Positions 8,401 to 17,581 of a stretch of 64,000 nucleotides of DNA are shown here, piece by piece. Numbering within the stretch: the first letter of the stretch is position 1; the number at the start of each line of letters is the position of its first letter. The stretch comes from Micrococcaceae bacterium Sec5.7 (GTDB lineage Bacteria; Actinomycetota; Actinomycetes; Actinomycetales; Micrococcaceae), in assembly GCA_039636785.1 (NCBI GenBank), contig CP144169.1:2108001-2172000 (forward strand), read 5' to 3'. Below the pieces are notes generated by a model. That model worked only from the letters and a program-made list of their open reading frames with translations. It ran no database searches and was not told the origin of the DNA. Position numbers and translations under genes: made by a program.

Positions 8401-9882
8401 CTAAACGGCGGAGATCGCTGCCAGCACGGAAGCCTGTTCCTTGGCGGGGAACGACGGCGGGTTGACGCCCGCCATTTCCTCCATCACGCGGACAACCTGG
8501 CAGCTGTAGCCGAACTCGTTGTCGTACCAGACGTAAAGTACCAGGTTTTTTTCGTTGGAGATCGTGGCAAGACCGTCAACAATGCCGGCGCGTCTGGAAC
8601 CCACGAAGTCGGTGGAGACAACCTCGGGTGAATCGATGTAGTCGATCTGCTTGCGCAGGTCCGAGTGCAGCGACATCTCCCGCAGGTAGTTGTTGACCTC
8701 GTCCTTGGTGGTGCCGTTCTCCAGGCTCAGGTTCAGGATGGCCAGGGAGACATCCGGCGTGGGGACGCGGATGGAACTGCCGGTCAGCTTGCCCAGCAGC
8801 TCCGGCAGGGCCTTGGCCACGGCCTTGGCGGCGCCCGTTTCGGTGATCACCATGTTCAGCGCGGCGGAACGGCCACGGCGGTCGCCCTTGTGGAAGTTGT
8901 CGATCAGGTTCTGGTCGTTCGTAAACGAGTGAACGGTCTCGACGTGTCCGTGGATGACGCCGTATTTGTCGTTGATGGCCTTCAGGACCGGCGTGATGGC
9001 GTTGGTGGTGCAGGAGGCCGCCGTGACGATCTTGTCCGAGTCGGAGATGGACCCGTGGTTGATGCCGTGGACGATGTTCTTCAGATCGCCCTTGCCCGGG
9101 GCGGTCAGCAGCACGCGGGCCACGCCCTTGCTCTGCAGGTGCTGTGACAGTCCGTCAGCATCGCGCCAGCGTCCCGTATTGTCCACCACCAGGGCGTCCT
9201 TGATGCCGTAGGCCGCGTAGTCCACCGCTGCGGGGTTGTCAGAGTAGATGATCTGAACCTGAACGCCGTTGGCGGTGATGGTGTTGGCTTCCTGGTCCAC
9301 CTTGATGGTGCCCTCGAAGGAGCCATGGACGGAGTCACGGCGGAGCAGGCTGGCACGCTTGGCCAGGTCATTTTCCGCGCCCCGGCGGACCACGATGGCG
9401 CGCAGCCGCAGCCCGTGGCCACCACCGGCCTTTTCGATCAGGAGGCGGGCAAGCAGCCGGCCGATCCGGCCAAAACCGTACAGTACGACGTCGGTGCTGG
9501 TGCGGTCGTCGCCGCCCCGCTTGCCCACAACCTCAGCCAGCTCGGCGCGGAGGAAATCCTCGAGGCTGGCGCCGCCGGCTTCGGCCTTGAATCTCTGGTT
9601 CAGGCGGGCAATGTCAATGGCGGCCGCACCCAGCTCAAGGTTGGCGAGCGCATCCAGCAGCGGCGCCGTTTCCTCAAGGAGGAGTTCGTCCTTGCTCATC
9701 CGGCGGGCGAACCGGTGTGCCTTGAGGATGTTCATGGTGGATTTATTGATCAGGCTGCGGCCGTGAATGCTGGTCACCACGTTGTTTTCGCGGTACAGCC
9801 GGCCGATCACCGGAATCATGGCCTCGGCGAGAGCCTCCCGGCCCATCCACGTATCAAGACAAGAATCTGACGTCTGGCTCAC
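8401..9882 (-). CDS. gap: Glyceraldehyde-3-phosphate dehydrogenase, long form
   Basis: The enzyme interconverts glyceraldehyde 3-phosphate and 1,3-bisphosphoglycerate. At 493 residues it is the long type seen in actinobacteria, like corynebacterial GapB, with about 130 extra N-terminal helical residues before the Rossmann motif YGFGRIGR (135-142). The active-site cysteine is C291 in ASCTTNAITP, and the catalytic histidine region is VHSFTNDQNLID. Long forms in relatives have been linked to gluconeogenic flux with NADP, but cofactor choice cannot be read here. A normal short GAPDH is probably elsewhere in the genome. Confidence 0.9.
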   Translation of the reverse strand: MSQTSDSCLDTWMGREALAEAMIPVIGRLYRENNVVTSIHGRSLINKSTMNILKAHRFARRMSKDELLLEETAPLLDALANLELGAAAIDIARLNQRFKAEAGGASLEDFLRAELAEVVGKRGGDDRTSTDVVLYGFGRIGRLLARLLIEKAGGGHGLRLRAIVVRRGAENDLAKRASLLRRDSVHGSFEGTIKVDQEANTITANGVQVQIIYSDNPAAVDYAAYGIKDALVVDNTGRWRDADGLSQHLQSKGVARVLLTAPGKGDLKNIVHGINHGSISDSDKIVTAASCTTNAITPVLKAINDKYGVIHGHVETVHSFTNDQNLIDNFHKGDRRGRSAALNMVITETGAAKAVAKALPELLGKLTGSSIRVPTPDVSLAILNLSLENGTTKDEVNNYLREMSLHSDLRKQIDYIDSPEVVSTDFVGSRRAGIVDGLATISNEKNLVLYVWYDNEFGYSCQVVRVMEEMAGVNPPSFPAKEQASVLAAISAV

Positions 9883-10004
9883 AGAACTACCTTCCTCGGG
9901 TCAGCGGCATACGTCCTCGTACGCAGCTCTTGGCCACCGGATGTTGTCCAGGGGCGCCGGCACCGGCAGGGTTTCGGTCCGCCCCGGATGCCTGAAACGT
10001 ATTC

Positions 10005-10042
10005 AAAGAAAAAGCCGCCGGCTGCAAACGCAGATCCGGCGG
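10005..10042 (-). terminator. Terminator of rnpB
   Basis: Read on the minus strand, the stem CCGCCGGATCTGC...GCAGCCGGCGG is followed by CTTTTTCTTT, an intrinsic terminator. It lies about 100 bases beyond the mature 3' end of the RNase P RNA and upstream of gap. Confidence 0.8.
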
Positions 10043-10147
10043 AAGAACTTCTACGTTCGCTATCCATTCTAGGACGGCCCCGGGCCTCAAATGGCCGCGT
10101 CGTGCGTGAATTCACTCACACGCAGTCCGTTCGGGCCGGGGCGGTGG

Positions 10148-10550
10148 ATGGATGGGTTGACCGATACGCCGGGTTCTGTCATCCCACGCCGTTGCCGGCG
10201 AAGGAGTAGCGGCCATCCATCTACGGACGCCGTTGCCGACGCCCTCCAGCGGCCTACCCGGGCACTCGGGCGAGCAGCCCTCAAACATGCCCTGTATGGC
10301 CTTGCTCCGGGTGGGGTTTACCTAGCCTTCCCGGTCGCCCGGGAAGCTGGTGGTCTCTTACACCACCGTTTCACCCTTACCTGCTCAGCATGCTGTGCGG
10401 ACACAGCCGGCTGGCAGGCGGTCTGTTCTCTGTGGCACTGGCCTGCGGGTTACCCCGAGTGGGCGTTACCCACCACCCTGCTCTGCGGAGCCCGGACGTT
10501 CCTCGAGCCACTTGCGTGACGCGCGGCCGCCTGGTCAACCCATCCGCCAT
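10148..10550 (-). ncRNA. rnpB: RNase P RNA, bacterial class A
   Basis: This is the catalytic RNA that matures tRNA 5' ends. On the minus strand the conserved P4/CRI block GAGGAACGTCCGGGCTCC lies near the 5' end (about 10488-10505). The CRV block ACAGAACCCGGC lies near the 3' end (about 10167-10178). The two ends pair through GGATGGGTTGAC / GTCAACCCATCC, closing helix P1. A total of about 400 nt fits high-GC class A RNAs. End positions are set by P1 and are good to a few bases. Confidence 0.93.
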
Positions 10551-10610
10551 CCATTCTACGGTCTCGGAGGGTTCCGGCCGCGCGCCGCTGCACCGGCCTA
10601 TGATCGGGCT

Positions 10611-11287
10611 ATGGAAAAACCTGACCCTGGCCGACGTCGCTTTCTGGTGCTCGGCGCGGGTGCGCTTGCGAACTTCCCGTGGCACTGTTCCTCCACGGTG
10701 TGGGCGGCACAACGGGATGGTCTTTGATGGTCTGCACGCCCACGAGGAGCTCTCCCGCTACGTCGGCCAGGGCGGCTCCTTTCGCCATCGCAGCCGTAGA
10801 TGGTGGAAATTCCTGGTGGCACTCCCGCGCCGACGGCTCCGACGCCCAATCCATGCTGCTGCAGGAATTCGTTCCGCTGCTGGCCGGAATGGGCTTTGAT
10901 ACCGGGCGGACCGCAGTGTTCGGTCTCTCCATTGGCGGTTTCGGCGCCCTGCTGCTGGCGTCGCAGCACCGTGTTGCCGGCATCCGCGCGGTAGCGGCGA
11001 TGAGCCCCGCCGTCTGGAGCCAGTACGACGCCGGCCGTCAGGACAATTTCGACAGTGCCGCAGACTTTGCGGCCAATGACGTATTCGCTTTGCGGCCGGA
11101 GTTGGAGCTGCTGCCGAAGCGGATCGACTGCGGCACGGGCGACAATCTGCTGTACAGCGTCAGGGACTATGCCAAGGACCTTCCGGGAGAACACAGCGGC
11201 GGTTTCGGGCAAGGCGGCCACGATGAGCGGTATTGGCGCGGGATCCTGCCGGACGTGATCTCTTTCCTCGGCAAGCACCTTGGTTGA
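10611..11287 (+). pseudogene. Tat-exported esterase / alpha-beta hydrolase, degraded
   Basis: Three reading frames together rebuild one protein. Frame one (from 10611) gives a twin-arginine signal, GRRRFLVLGAGALA. A second frame begins at LPVALFLHGVGGTTGW with the oxyanion-hole HG. A third carries MVFDGLHAHEELSRYV (about 10719-10770). The second frame then returns with APFAIAAVDGGNSWWHSRAD and VFGLSIGGFGALLLAS, which holds the nucleophile elbow GLSIGG. The C-terminal GGHDERYWRGILP contains the catalytic His. The region between signal and HG motif is far too short, so a deletion and two opposite frameshifts have inactivated it. Confidence 0.7.
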
Positions 11288-11320
11288 AAAGGCCCGTCAC
11301 CTCCCCGGTAGGATCGTACG

Positions 11321-12085
11321 GTGCTGATTCTGCTCCCCCCTTCCGAAGGCAAGACCCCCGCAGTCACCGGAGACGCCGTCGACTGGACTTCACTGGGATT
11401 TCCGGAGTTGAACAGTTACCGGGCCAAGGTTCTGGAGGCGCTGGGTACCGTCAGCGCACACGTGGACGCCCTTGCGTTACTGGGAGTGGGTGCGTCTCTG
11501 AAAGACGACGTCAAACGCAATACGCGCCTGCACGCAGAACCGGCTGCCCCTGCGCATCAGCTCTATTCCGGCGTCCTGTATGACGCCCTGGGCTACAGGT
11601 CCCTGACACCGGCGCAGCGGCGCAAGGCCGATGAGTCGGTGCTGGTCATTTCCGCCCTCTGGGGAGCCATCCGCTTCGCCGACCGCGTGCCCGCCTACCG
11701 CCTGTCGATGGCAACTTCACTGCCCGACGTCGGACGCCTCGCGTCATTCTGGAAACCGCACCTGGCGGATGCACTCGCTGCTGCCACGGACTGTGAGCTG
11801 CTGGTTGACTGCAGGTCCAGCACGTATGCGGCGGCGTGGGCACCGCCGCCGCTCCGGACGGTCGCCGTGAGTGTGTTTGCTGAAGTCAACGGAGTTCGTA
11901 AGGTGGTGAGCCATTTTGCCAAGCACACGCGCGGCAAGCTCGCACGGCACCTGCTGACGAGGCGCGGAAAAGCGCCTCAAAGCCCGGAGCAGCTCCTCAA
12001 AGCCGCCTGCGAGAAATGGGATGCGGAACTGGTCGAGGGCACCACCCGCAAGGCGCACACCCTGAACATCATTCTGCCCAGCTGA
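11321..12085 (+). CDS. yaaA: Peroxide stress protein YaaA
   Basis: DUF328 family members bind DNA and limit free iron during hydrogen peroxide stress. The 254-residue protein starts at GTG 11321 and carries the family's N-terminal LLPPSEGK motif (residues 4-11). Other typical parts are HQLYSGVLYDALGY, VISALWGAIRF and the C-terminal VSHFAKHTRGKLARHLL. Length and motifs are normal. It sits alone between the broken esterase and the convergent VOC gene. Peroxide response is inferred from the family only. Confidence 0.9.
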   Translation: MLILLPPSEGKTPAVTGDAVDWTSLGFPELNSYRAKVLEALGTVSAHVDALALLGVGASLKDDVKRNTRLHAEPAAPAHQLYSGVLYDALGYRSLTPAQRRKADESVLVISALWGAIRFADRVPAYRLSMATSLPDVGRLASFWKPHLADALAAATDCELLVDCRSSTYAAAWAPPPLRTVAVSVFAEVNGVRKVVSHFAKHTRGKLARHLLTRRGKAPQSPEQLLKAACEKWDAELVEGTTRKAHTLNIILPS

Positions 12086-12133
12086 GTAGCAGCACACGCT
12101 GTTTTGAGCGCGCAATACGACGTCTGCTGCTGC

Positions 12134-12577
12134 TCAGTTGGGCCGGGCGGCGCTGTCCGCCACGAGCTCCGCTTCGAAGCCGTCGGCATTCTCCAGATAG
12201 GCCGCGTAGTGCCCCTTGCCTCCGGCGTGCGGATACTGATCGGCGAACATGGCGGACCAGCCGTGGTCTGCCGCTTCCCTCACCAGCGCGTCAACATCCG
12301 ACGCGGAGCCTGCATGGAAGGCCAGGTGGTTGAGCCCGGGACGGCACCGCTCGTGACCGCCCGGCAGCATGTCTGTGCCGGCCTCCAGCACAATGTACTC
12401 CCCCATGCCTTGGTAGCTCACGCCGTGGGGCCAGCGGTCGGCCGGCACATAGCCGAGCTTCCCCAGCAGCCACCCCAGCGTTGCCTCGGCGGATGCGAGA
12501 TCGGCCACCCAAAGCTCGACGTGGTGCAGCCGGCCGCGGGCCCCGGCCGGCGCGCCGGTGCGATCTCCGGCGGCCAA
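12134..12577 (-). CDS. VOC (glyoxalase/bleomycin-resistance fold) protein
   Basis: The 147-residue protein has the paired beta-alpha-beta-beta-beta units of the vicinal oxygen chelate fold. Candidate metal ligands are H18 (LHHVELWV), E61 (GEYIVLEAG), H84 (GLNHLAFH) and E132 (ENADGFEAELV). The start appears to be a TTG at 12577, directly after the stop of the zinc-ribbon-like gene, so it is likely the third cistron of a nif3-like / DUF164 / VOC operon. The substrate is not identifiable. Confidence 0.8.
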   Translation of the reverse strand: MAAGDRTGAPAGARGRLHHVELWVADLASAEATLGWLLGKLGYVPADRWPHGVSYQGMGEYIVLEAGTDMLPGGHERCRPGLNHLAFHAGSASDVDALVREAADHGWSAMFADQYPHAGGKGHYAAYLENADGFEAELVADSAARPN

Positions 12578-12580
12578 GGT

Positions 12581-13318
12581 CTATGCCCAGTCTGCGGACC
12601 GGACCAGGATGCAGCCGGAATCCGGGCAGAAAACGATGTCGTCCTCGGCTGCGGCCTTGATCTCCGCGAGGTCTCCGGGGCTGAGCTGCATTCCGGAGCC
12701 CTCCGAGGTTCCGTGGAACAGCCGGGCAGCGCCAATACTGCGCTTGGCAAGGGTTTTTTCGTAGACGGCAAGCATTCCTGTGTCCAGACCTGCCGCAAAA
12801 TCGGAACGGCGGCCCGCCACATCGGCCGCCCCGGTGGCGATCTCGGCCAGGGCCGAGTCCAGTTCCGCGCGGATGACACCGAAGGAAGCCTGGATATCGT
12901 CCACGATCTGCTGCTGGGTTGCCTGCCGCGTACGGAGTCCCTCGAGCCGCTCCATCACCTCGAGTTCAACATCTTCGAGGTCCGAGCGTCTCTTGTTGAG
13001 GGACGCGATGTCTCTCTGCAGTGCCACGAGGTCTTTCGACAGGCCGCTTCCGCTGTTGAGTCGGGCTTCGTCCCGTTCGATCCTGGAGGCAACCTGTTCA
13101 ACGTCCGCCTCGGAGCGTTTCAGTTCTGCCTCCGCATCGTGGACAGCCACCTTGGCTCCGCCGAGTTCGCCGTTTGCCACGTCAAGTGCTGCCTGAAGGT
13201 CCTCGATCCGGGGATCGGTCTCAATGCTGCGGCGGCGGTTGGTCAGGGACTTGAGCTTGGCATCAAGTCCCTGCAGTTCGAGCAACTTCAACTGTTCCGC
13301 CGGTGCTGCCTTAGCCAC
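12581..13318 (-). CDS. Coiled-coil protein of the DUF164 (C4 zinc-ribbon-like) family, ribbon degenerate
   Basis: The 245-residue protein has a long antiparallel coiled coil (about 5-180) rich in Glu, Arg, Leu and Ala, then a small C-terminal module. Homologues carry two CxxC pairs in that module. Here the first pair is replaced (GTSEGSGMQLS) and only FCPDSGC remains, so a normal four-Cys zinc site cannot form. The start is GTG at 13318. The frame remains open upstream, but that part does not resemble the family. It follows the Nif3-like gene, a conserved actinobacterial pairing. The function is poorly known; relatives have been tied to ribosome or envelope biology. Confidence 0.8.
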   Translation of the reverse strand: MAKAAPAEQLKLLELQGLDAKLKSLTNRRRSIETDPRIEDLQAALDVANGELGGAKVAVHDAEAELKRSEADVEQVASRIERDEARLNSGSGLSKDLVALQRDIASLNKRRSDLEDVELEVMERLEGLRTRQATQQQIVDDIQASFGVIRAELDSALAEIATGAADVAGRRSDFAAGLDTGMLAVYEKTLAKRSIGAARLFHGTSEGSGMQLSPGDLAEIKAAAEDDIVFCPDSGCILVRSADWA

Positions 13319-13380
13319 AATTACCTCCGCTTGATCCCATCCGGCCTGGGCCGGGCACCCGTTCCGGCGCTGTATAGACT

Positions 13381-14289
13381 CTAGTCCCCGCCCGGAGTCA
13401 GAATGAAGTCCCAGGGATCGCTGTTGGTGGTGCTGACGCGAATCTCCACGTTGTAACCCTGGTCTGTGAGCACATTGCCCAATGCCTCGGCCGCAGCGGG
13501 CAGCCATAGCCATTCGCTGGCAAAGTGCGAAACATCAATGAGGTACGGCCTTCCGTTCACGGCTGCCTCGCGGGCTTCCGACGCCGGGTGGTGGCGCAGA
13601 TCCGCCGTGACAAAAACGTCCGCACTGCTGGCCCGGACTTCGCCGAACAGCGAATCACCCGCGCCGCCGCACACGGCAACCCTGCGGATCAGCCCGTCCT
13701 TGTCCCCGGAGACCCGGACGCCGCCGGCCACGGAGGGCAAAATACTGAACACCCGGGCCGCGAAATCGCCCAGGCTCATCACATCGGCCAGATCGCCTAC
13801 GCGGCCGATCCCCTCCTCCGGCAGGCCGTTGGAGGCCGCCGTCAGCGGAGCAACATTCTCCAGTCCCAGCGCATCGGCCAGGACATCCGAAACGCCCCCG
13901 ACGGCGGAATCACCATTCGTATGGACAGTCAGCAGTGCGGTGCCGGATTCGATCAGACGGTGGACCGCCTTGCCCTTGGCAGTATTCGCCGCCACTGAAG
14001 TGACGCCCTTAAGCAGCAGCGGGTGATGCGTGATGAGTAGATCCGCGCCCCACTCCACAGCTTCTTCGATGACCTCGAGAGTGGGATCAACGGCGAACAT
14101 TACCCGGCTGACGGCCGCTGAAGGGTGGCCCGCCACGAGGCCTACCTCGTCCCAGTCCTCTGCGAGGGATTCAGGCCAGAGTTCCTCCACAGCGAGCAGC
14201 AGCTGTCCGAGGGTGGGTACATCGGGCCCTTCCGCGGCACCGGGACTGTCTGGGGCCGCTTCTGCAACGTCGGTGTTCACAGGTTCCAT
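13381..14289 (-). CDS. Nif3-like dinuclear metal-centre protein
   Basis: The 302-residue NIF3 / GTP cyclohydrolase I type 2 family protein is expected to form a hexameric ring with two metals per subunit. Motifs are LITHHPLLLKGV (His pair, about 85-96), LLTVHTNGDSAVGGVSD (about 119-135) and the C-terminal VSHFASEW with the His and Glu ligands. An acidic/proline N-terminal tail of about 25 residues precedes the fold. It is first in an apparent operon with the DUF164 and VOC genes. The biochemical role of the family is unsettled. Complete. Confidence 0.88.
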   Translation of the reverse strand: MEPVNTDVAEAAPDSPGAAEGPDVPTLGQLLLAVEELWPESLAEDWDEVGLVAGHPSAAVSRVMFAVDPTLEVIEEAVEWGADLLITHHPLLLKGVTSVAANTAKGKAVHRLIESGTALLTVHTNGDSAVGGVSDVLADALGLENVAPLTAASNGLPEEGIGRVGDLADVMSLGDFAARVFSILPSVAGGVRVSGDKDGLIRRVAVCGGAGDSLFGEVRASSADVFVTADLRHHPASEAREAAVNGRPYLIDVSHFASEWLWLPAAAEALGNVLTDQGYNVEIRVSTTNSDPWDFILTPGGD

Positions 14290-14388
14290 ACCCCTATTTT
14301 TACCCTATGCGCGGTGCTCGCCTGCACGCGTCACAGTCTCGTAAGGTGGACAGGGAATCATCGGGACGCTTCAACCATTGAAGAGGAC

Positions 14389-14913
14389 ATGGAAACTTTT
14401 GTGCTTGGCGGAGGCTGCTTCTGGTGCCTCGACGCCGTCTACCAGCGAACCAAGGGCGTCAGCTCGGTGGTGTCCGGCTACACCGGAGGCCACGAGTCCC
14501 ACCCTGACTACTACTCCGTCTGCGGCGGGACAACGGGCCACGCGGAGGTGGTGGCCGTCACGTTTGATGAGAGCATCATCCCCGCCGAGGTCATCCTTGA
14601 CATGTTTTTTGCCCTGCACGATCCCACCACGCTCAACCGGCAGGGATACGACGTCGGGACGCAGTACCGCTCGTCCATGTTCTACGAGACCACTGAGCAG
14701 AAGATCCTCTTCGAAGAGGCGATCGAAAGGAACCAGGCGCTGTGGGCGCACCCGATGGTGACGGAGGTCAGCCGGCTTCCGGTGTTCCATGCCGCTGAAG
14801 AAGTGCACCAGAACTACTACGCCAAGTACCCCGAACAGGGCTACTGCCGGGTGATCATCAATCCGAAGCTGGCCAAGGCGAGGAAATATTACTCTTCATG
14901 GCTTAATGCTTAG
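14389..14913 (+). CDS. msrA: Peptide methionine-S-sulfoxide reductase
   Basis: MsrA repairs the S-epimer of oxidised methionine in proteins and free form. The 174-residue protein has the catalytic GCFWC motif at residues 9-13 (nucleophile C10), plus GYTGGHESHPDYYSVCGGTT, GHAEVVAVTFD and YHP-like HDPTTLN segments. C13 and C46 may be resolving cysteines. The start ATG 14389 follows GAAGAGGAC. The frame is open upstream into the divergent nif3-like gene, but that part is not coding. Neighbouring cys genes fit a sulfur/oxidative-stress setting, though each appears separately transcribed. Confidence 0.95.
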   Translation: METFVLGGGCFWCLDAVYQRTKGVSSVVSGYTGGHESHPDYYSVCGGTTGHAEVVAVTFDESIIPAEVILDMFFALHDPTTLNRQGYDVGTQYRSSMFYETTEQKILFEEAIERNQALWAHPMVTEVSRLPVFHAAEEVHQNYYAKYPEQGYCRVIINPKLAKARKYYSSWLNA

Positions 14914-14971
14914 CAGGGCCCGTTCGCCCTCGTTAGGCTGACCTCAGTATTCACTCTTCAGAGATAGGCAT

Positions 14972-15913
14972 ATGTACATGGCACGGATCTATGACGATGT
15001 AACGCAGCTGGTCGGCGGCACCCCGCTTGTCCGTCTGAACCGGCTGGCCGAGGGCCTGGACGCCACCGTGGCCGTCAAGCTCGAGTTCTACAACCCGGCG
15101 AACAGCGTCAAGGACCGGATCGGCGTCTCCATTGTTGATGCAGCCGAGAAGTCCGGCGCCCTGAAGCCCGGCGGAACGATTGTGGAAGGAACCTCCGGCA
15201 ACACCGGAATCGCCCTGGCGATGGTTGGCGCAGCCCGCGGCTACAAGGTCATCCTGACCATGCCCGAGACCATGTCCACGGAACGCCGTGTGATGCTCCG
15301 CGCATTCGGCGCGGAGATCGTCCTGACTCCCGGCTCCGAAGGCATGCGCGGCGCCGTGGAAAAGGCCCAGGAACTCGTGGCCAACACGGAGAATTCCATC
15401 TGGGCCCAGCAGTTCGCCAACGAGGCCAACCCGGAAATCCACCGCACCACAACGGCCGAGGAAATCTGGTCGGACACCGACGGCAAGGTGGACATCTTTG
15501 TCGGCGGCGTCGGCACGGGCGGCACCATCACCGGCGTCGGGCAGGTCCTGAAGGAGCGCAAGCCGGAGATCCAGATTGTGGCTGTTGAGCCCAAAGACTC
15601 CGCCATCCTTAACGGCGGGGCACCCGGCCCGCACAAGATCCAGGGACTCGGCGCAAACTTCATCCCGGAGATCCTGGACACGAACGTCTACGACGAGGTC
15701 CTGGACGCAACGCTCGAGGATTCGGTTGCCACGGCCCGGGCACTCGGCACCAAGGAAGGCATTCTCGGCGGCATCTCCGCCGGCGCGGCTGTCTGGGGCG
15801 CACTGGAGCTCGCAAAGCGTCCGGACAACAAGGGCAAGCTGATCGTTGCGATCGTTCCCGACTTCGGCGAGCGTTACATCTCCACCGTTCTCTATGACGA
15901 CATCAGGGGCTAA
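14972..15913 (+). CDS. cysK: Cysteine synthase A (O-acetylserine sulfhydrylase)
   Basis: The PLP enzyme makes L-cysteine from O-acetyl-L-serine and sulfide. The 313-residue protein has the PLP lysine K47 in [11 protein letters not shown], the substrate loop [12 protein letters not shown], the phosphate-binding [11 protein letters not shown] and the C-terminal [14 protein letters not shown] 14972 was used; ATG 14978 is equally possible. cysE follows 41 bases after the stop, so the enzyme producing its substrate is co-transcribed, the usual actinobacterial arrangement that also allows the cysteine synthase complex. Confidence 0.96.
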   Translation: MYMARIYDDVTQLVGGTPLVRLNRLAEGLDATVAVKLEFYNPANSVKDRIGVSIVDAAEKSGALKPGGTIVEGTSGNTGIALAMVGAARGYKVILTMPETMSTERRVMLRAFGAEIVLTPGSEGMRGAVEKAQELVANTENSIWAQQFANEANPEIHRTTTAEEIWSDTDGKVDIFVGGVGTGGTITGVGQVLKERKPEIQIVAVEPKDSAILNGGAPGPHKIQGLGANFIPEILDTNVYDEVLDATLEDSVATARALGTKEGILGGISAGAAVWGALELAKRPDNKGKLIVAIVPDFGERYISTVLYDDIRG

Positions 15914-15954
15914 GCCGTAGCCTCTGATCTCCTGTTTCCTGTAGAAAGAACTTT

Positions 15955-16539
15955 GTGAGCTTTTTCGCAAGACTGAAGGAAGACCTCGACGCCGCCCGGT
16001 CGCACGACCCGGCGGCTCGAGGATCTTTTGAGAACTTTTTCGCCTATTCCGGCCTGCACGCCATCTGGGCGCACCGCCTGACACACAGGATGTGGCAGAA
16101 CCCCGCGCTGCGTTTCCCGGCCCGGCTCATCTCCCAGCTGGCCCGGTTCCTGACCGGCATTGAGATCCATCCCGGCGCCACGATCGGCCGGCGGTTTTTC
16201 ATTGACCACGGAATGGGCGTGGTGATCGGTGAAACGGCCGAAATCGGTGAAGACGTGATGATTTACCATGGCGTGACCCTGGGCGGCCGCTCGCTGGCCA
16301 GGGTCAAGAGGCACCCCACCATCGGAGACCGGGTCACCATCGGCGCGGGAGCTAAGATCCTGGGCCCCATCACTATCGGCCGGGACAGCGCTGTGGGCGC
16401 CAACGCAGTGGTGGTCAAGGACGCACCGCCGGAATCAATCGTTACCGGGATCCCTGGCAAATGGCGCCACCGCGACGCCCAGCGGGAAACAAAGCCCGCT
16501 GTTGACCCGGCCGAATACGACATCGAGTACCGGATCTGA
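15955..16539 (+). CDS. cysE: Serine O-acetyltransferase
   Basis: The enzyme acetylates L-serine with acetyl-CoA to give O-acetylserine for cysK. The 194-residue protein is the short type: a small N-terminal helical domain (1-60) and a left-handed parallel beta-helix of hexapeptide repeats (about 65-165). Catalytic histidines sit in [12 protein letters not shown] and [10 protein letters not shown]; acetyl-CoA contacts lie in [14 protein letters not shown]. The start is GTG 15955 after GAAAGAAC. The C-terminal tail ends in EYRI, compatible with the C-terminal Ile that docks in CysK. Confidence 0.95.
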   Translation: MSFFARLKEDLDAARSHDPAARGSFENFFAYSGLHAIWAHRLTHRMWQNPALRFPARLISQLARFLTGIEIHPGATIGRRFFIDHGMGVVIGETAEIGEDVMIYHGVTLGGRSLARVKRHPTIGDRVTIGAGAKILGPITIGRDSAVGANAVVVKDAPPESIVTGIPGKWRHRDAQRETKPAVDPAEYDIEYRI

Positions 16540-16580
16540 CGTCCGGCAAGAGCTGCACCACGCCGGCCCGGGGCGCGTCT

Positions 16581-17414
16581 CTAGCGTGAAAACCGCCTGA
16601 GGACTGCAGAAACCACCACGTCGAACATCCGGTCCGGCAAGATGCGCCGTAGCGTCAGGATGGCCGCAGCCCCTTTGCCGACCGGATACCGCGTCTTGGG
16701 ACGCGCGGACGTAGCGGCGTGCACAACCGCATCCGCAATGATGTCCGGTGGCGTGGACATGGAGGATGTCTCGGTCGACGCCAGGACCGCCGCCATCTCC
16801 TTGGCCTGCTGCGAGTATGGGCCGTTCCCGGAGCTGGCCAGAAGCCCTTCGCCCGAGATACGGCCCCATTCCGTCTGCGTGCCGGCCGGTTCGATAATCG
16901 AAACGCTAATGCCATGCGGTTTCAGTTCCAGGCGCAGTGAATCACTGAGCCCCTCGACGGCGAACTTTGTGGCGTGGTACCAGGCGCCGAGGGGCTCGTA
17001 GAATTTTCCCCCGATGGATGACACGTTGATTATCCGTCCGCGGCCTGCCTGACGCATGGCGGGCAGCACCAGCTGCGTCATTCGGGCGAGCCCGAAGACG
17101 TTGACGTCGAACTGCCGCCGGCCTTCAGCCAGTTCCACTTCTTCCAGCGAGCCGAAGGAGCCGTAGCCGGCGTTGTTCACCAGCACATCTATCCTGCCGT
17201 GCGCTGCAAGGATTTCGCCGACGGCGGTGCTCATCGAGGCTTCATCTGTCACGTCAAGGGACAGAACCTGGATCCCGTGCACCTTGAGGGGCTCCATCTT
17301 GTCCACCCGCCTGGCCCCCGCGTAAACGGTGAAGCCCTTCCCTCTCAGCTTCTTCGCGGCCTCGAAGCCGATTCCGGTGGACGCTCCGGTGACAAACGCT
17401 ATTGGCTGGGGCAC
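16581..17414 (-). CDS. SDR-family oxidoreductase
   Basis: This 277-residue classical short-chain dehydrogenase has the cofactor motif TGASTGIG near the N-terminus, NNAGYGSFG, the catalytic Ser-Tyr-Lys set (ISS and YHATK) and a GPG-equivalent IIEPAGTQTEW. R39/R40 after the second strand (AGARRVDK) suggests NADP(H). The start was set at GTG 17414 (VPQPIAFVTGA). The substrate is unknown; close architecture is shared with many 'oxidoreductase, SDR family' proteins. It follows gnd on the same strand after a terminator. Confidence 0.85.
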   Translation of the reverse strand: MPQPIAFVTGASTGIGFEAAKKLRGKGFTVYAGARRVDKMEPLKVHGIQVLSLDVTDEASMSTAVGEILAAHGRIDVLVNNAGYGSFGSLEEVELAEGRRQFDVNVFGLARMTQLVLPAMRQAGRGRIINVSSIGGKFYEPLGAWYHATKFAVEGLSDSLRLELKPHGISVSIIEPAGTQTEWGRISGEGLLASSGNGPYSQQAKEMAAVLASTETSSMSTPPDIIADAVVHAATSARPKTRYPVGKGAAAILTLRRILPDRMFDVVVSAVLRRFSR

Positions 17415-17517
17415 TCTGGACTCCTGGTTCTTGGGGTTACAACCGGGTCTCGGGATGCAACCGGTTCTGCGGGTACGACCGACTCTGCTCATTCAACCGG
17501 TCATCAGATGCAACAAC

Positions 17518-17554
17518 GGCCGGTGCCACCCAGAATATCCGGGAGGCACCGGCC
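17518..17554 (-). terminator. Stem-loop between gnd and the SDR gene
   Basis: The inverted repeat GGCCGGTGCC / GGCACCGGCC is separated by a 17-base loop, located 28 bases after the gnd stop. No long T-run follows on the minus strand, so efficiency is uncertain. Confidence 0.5.
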
Positions 17555-17581
17555 GGTACTGAAAAGGGCCGCGCTGGAGTG

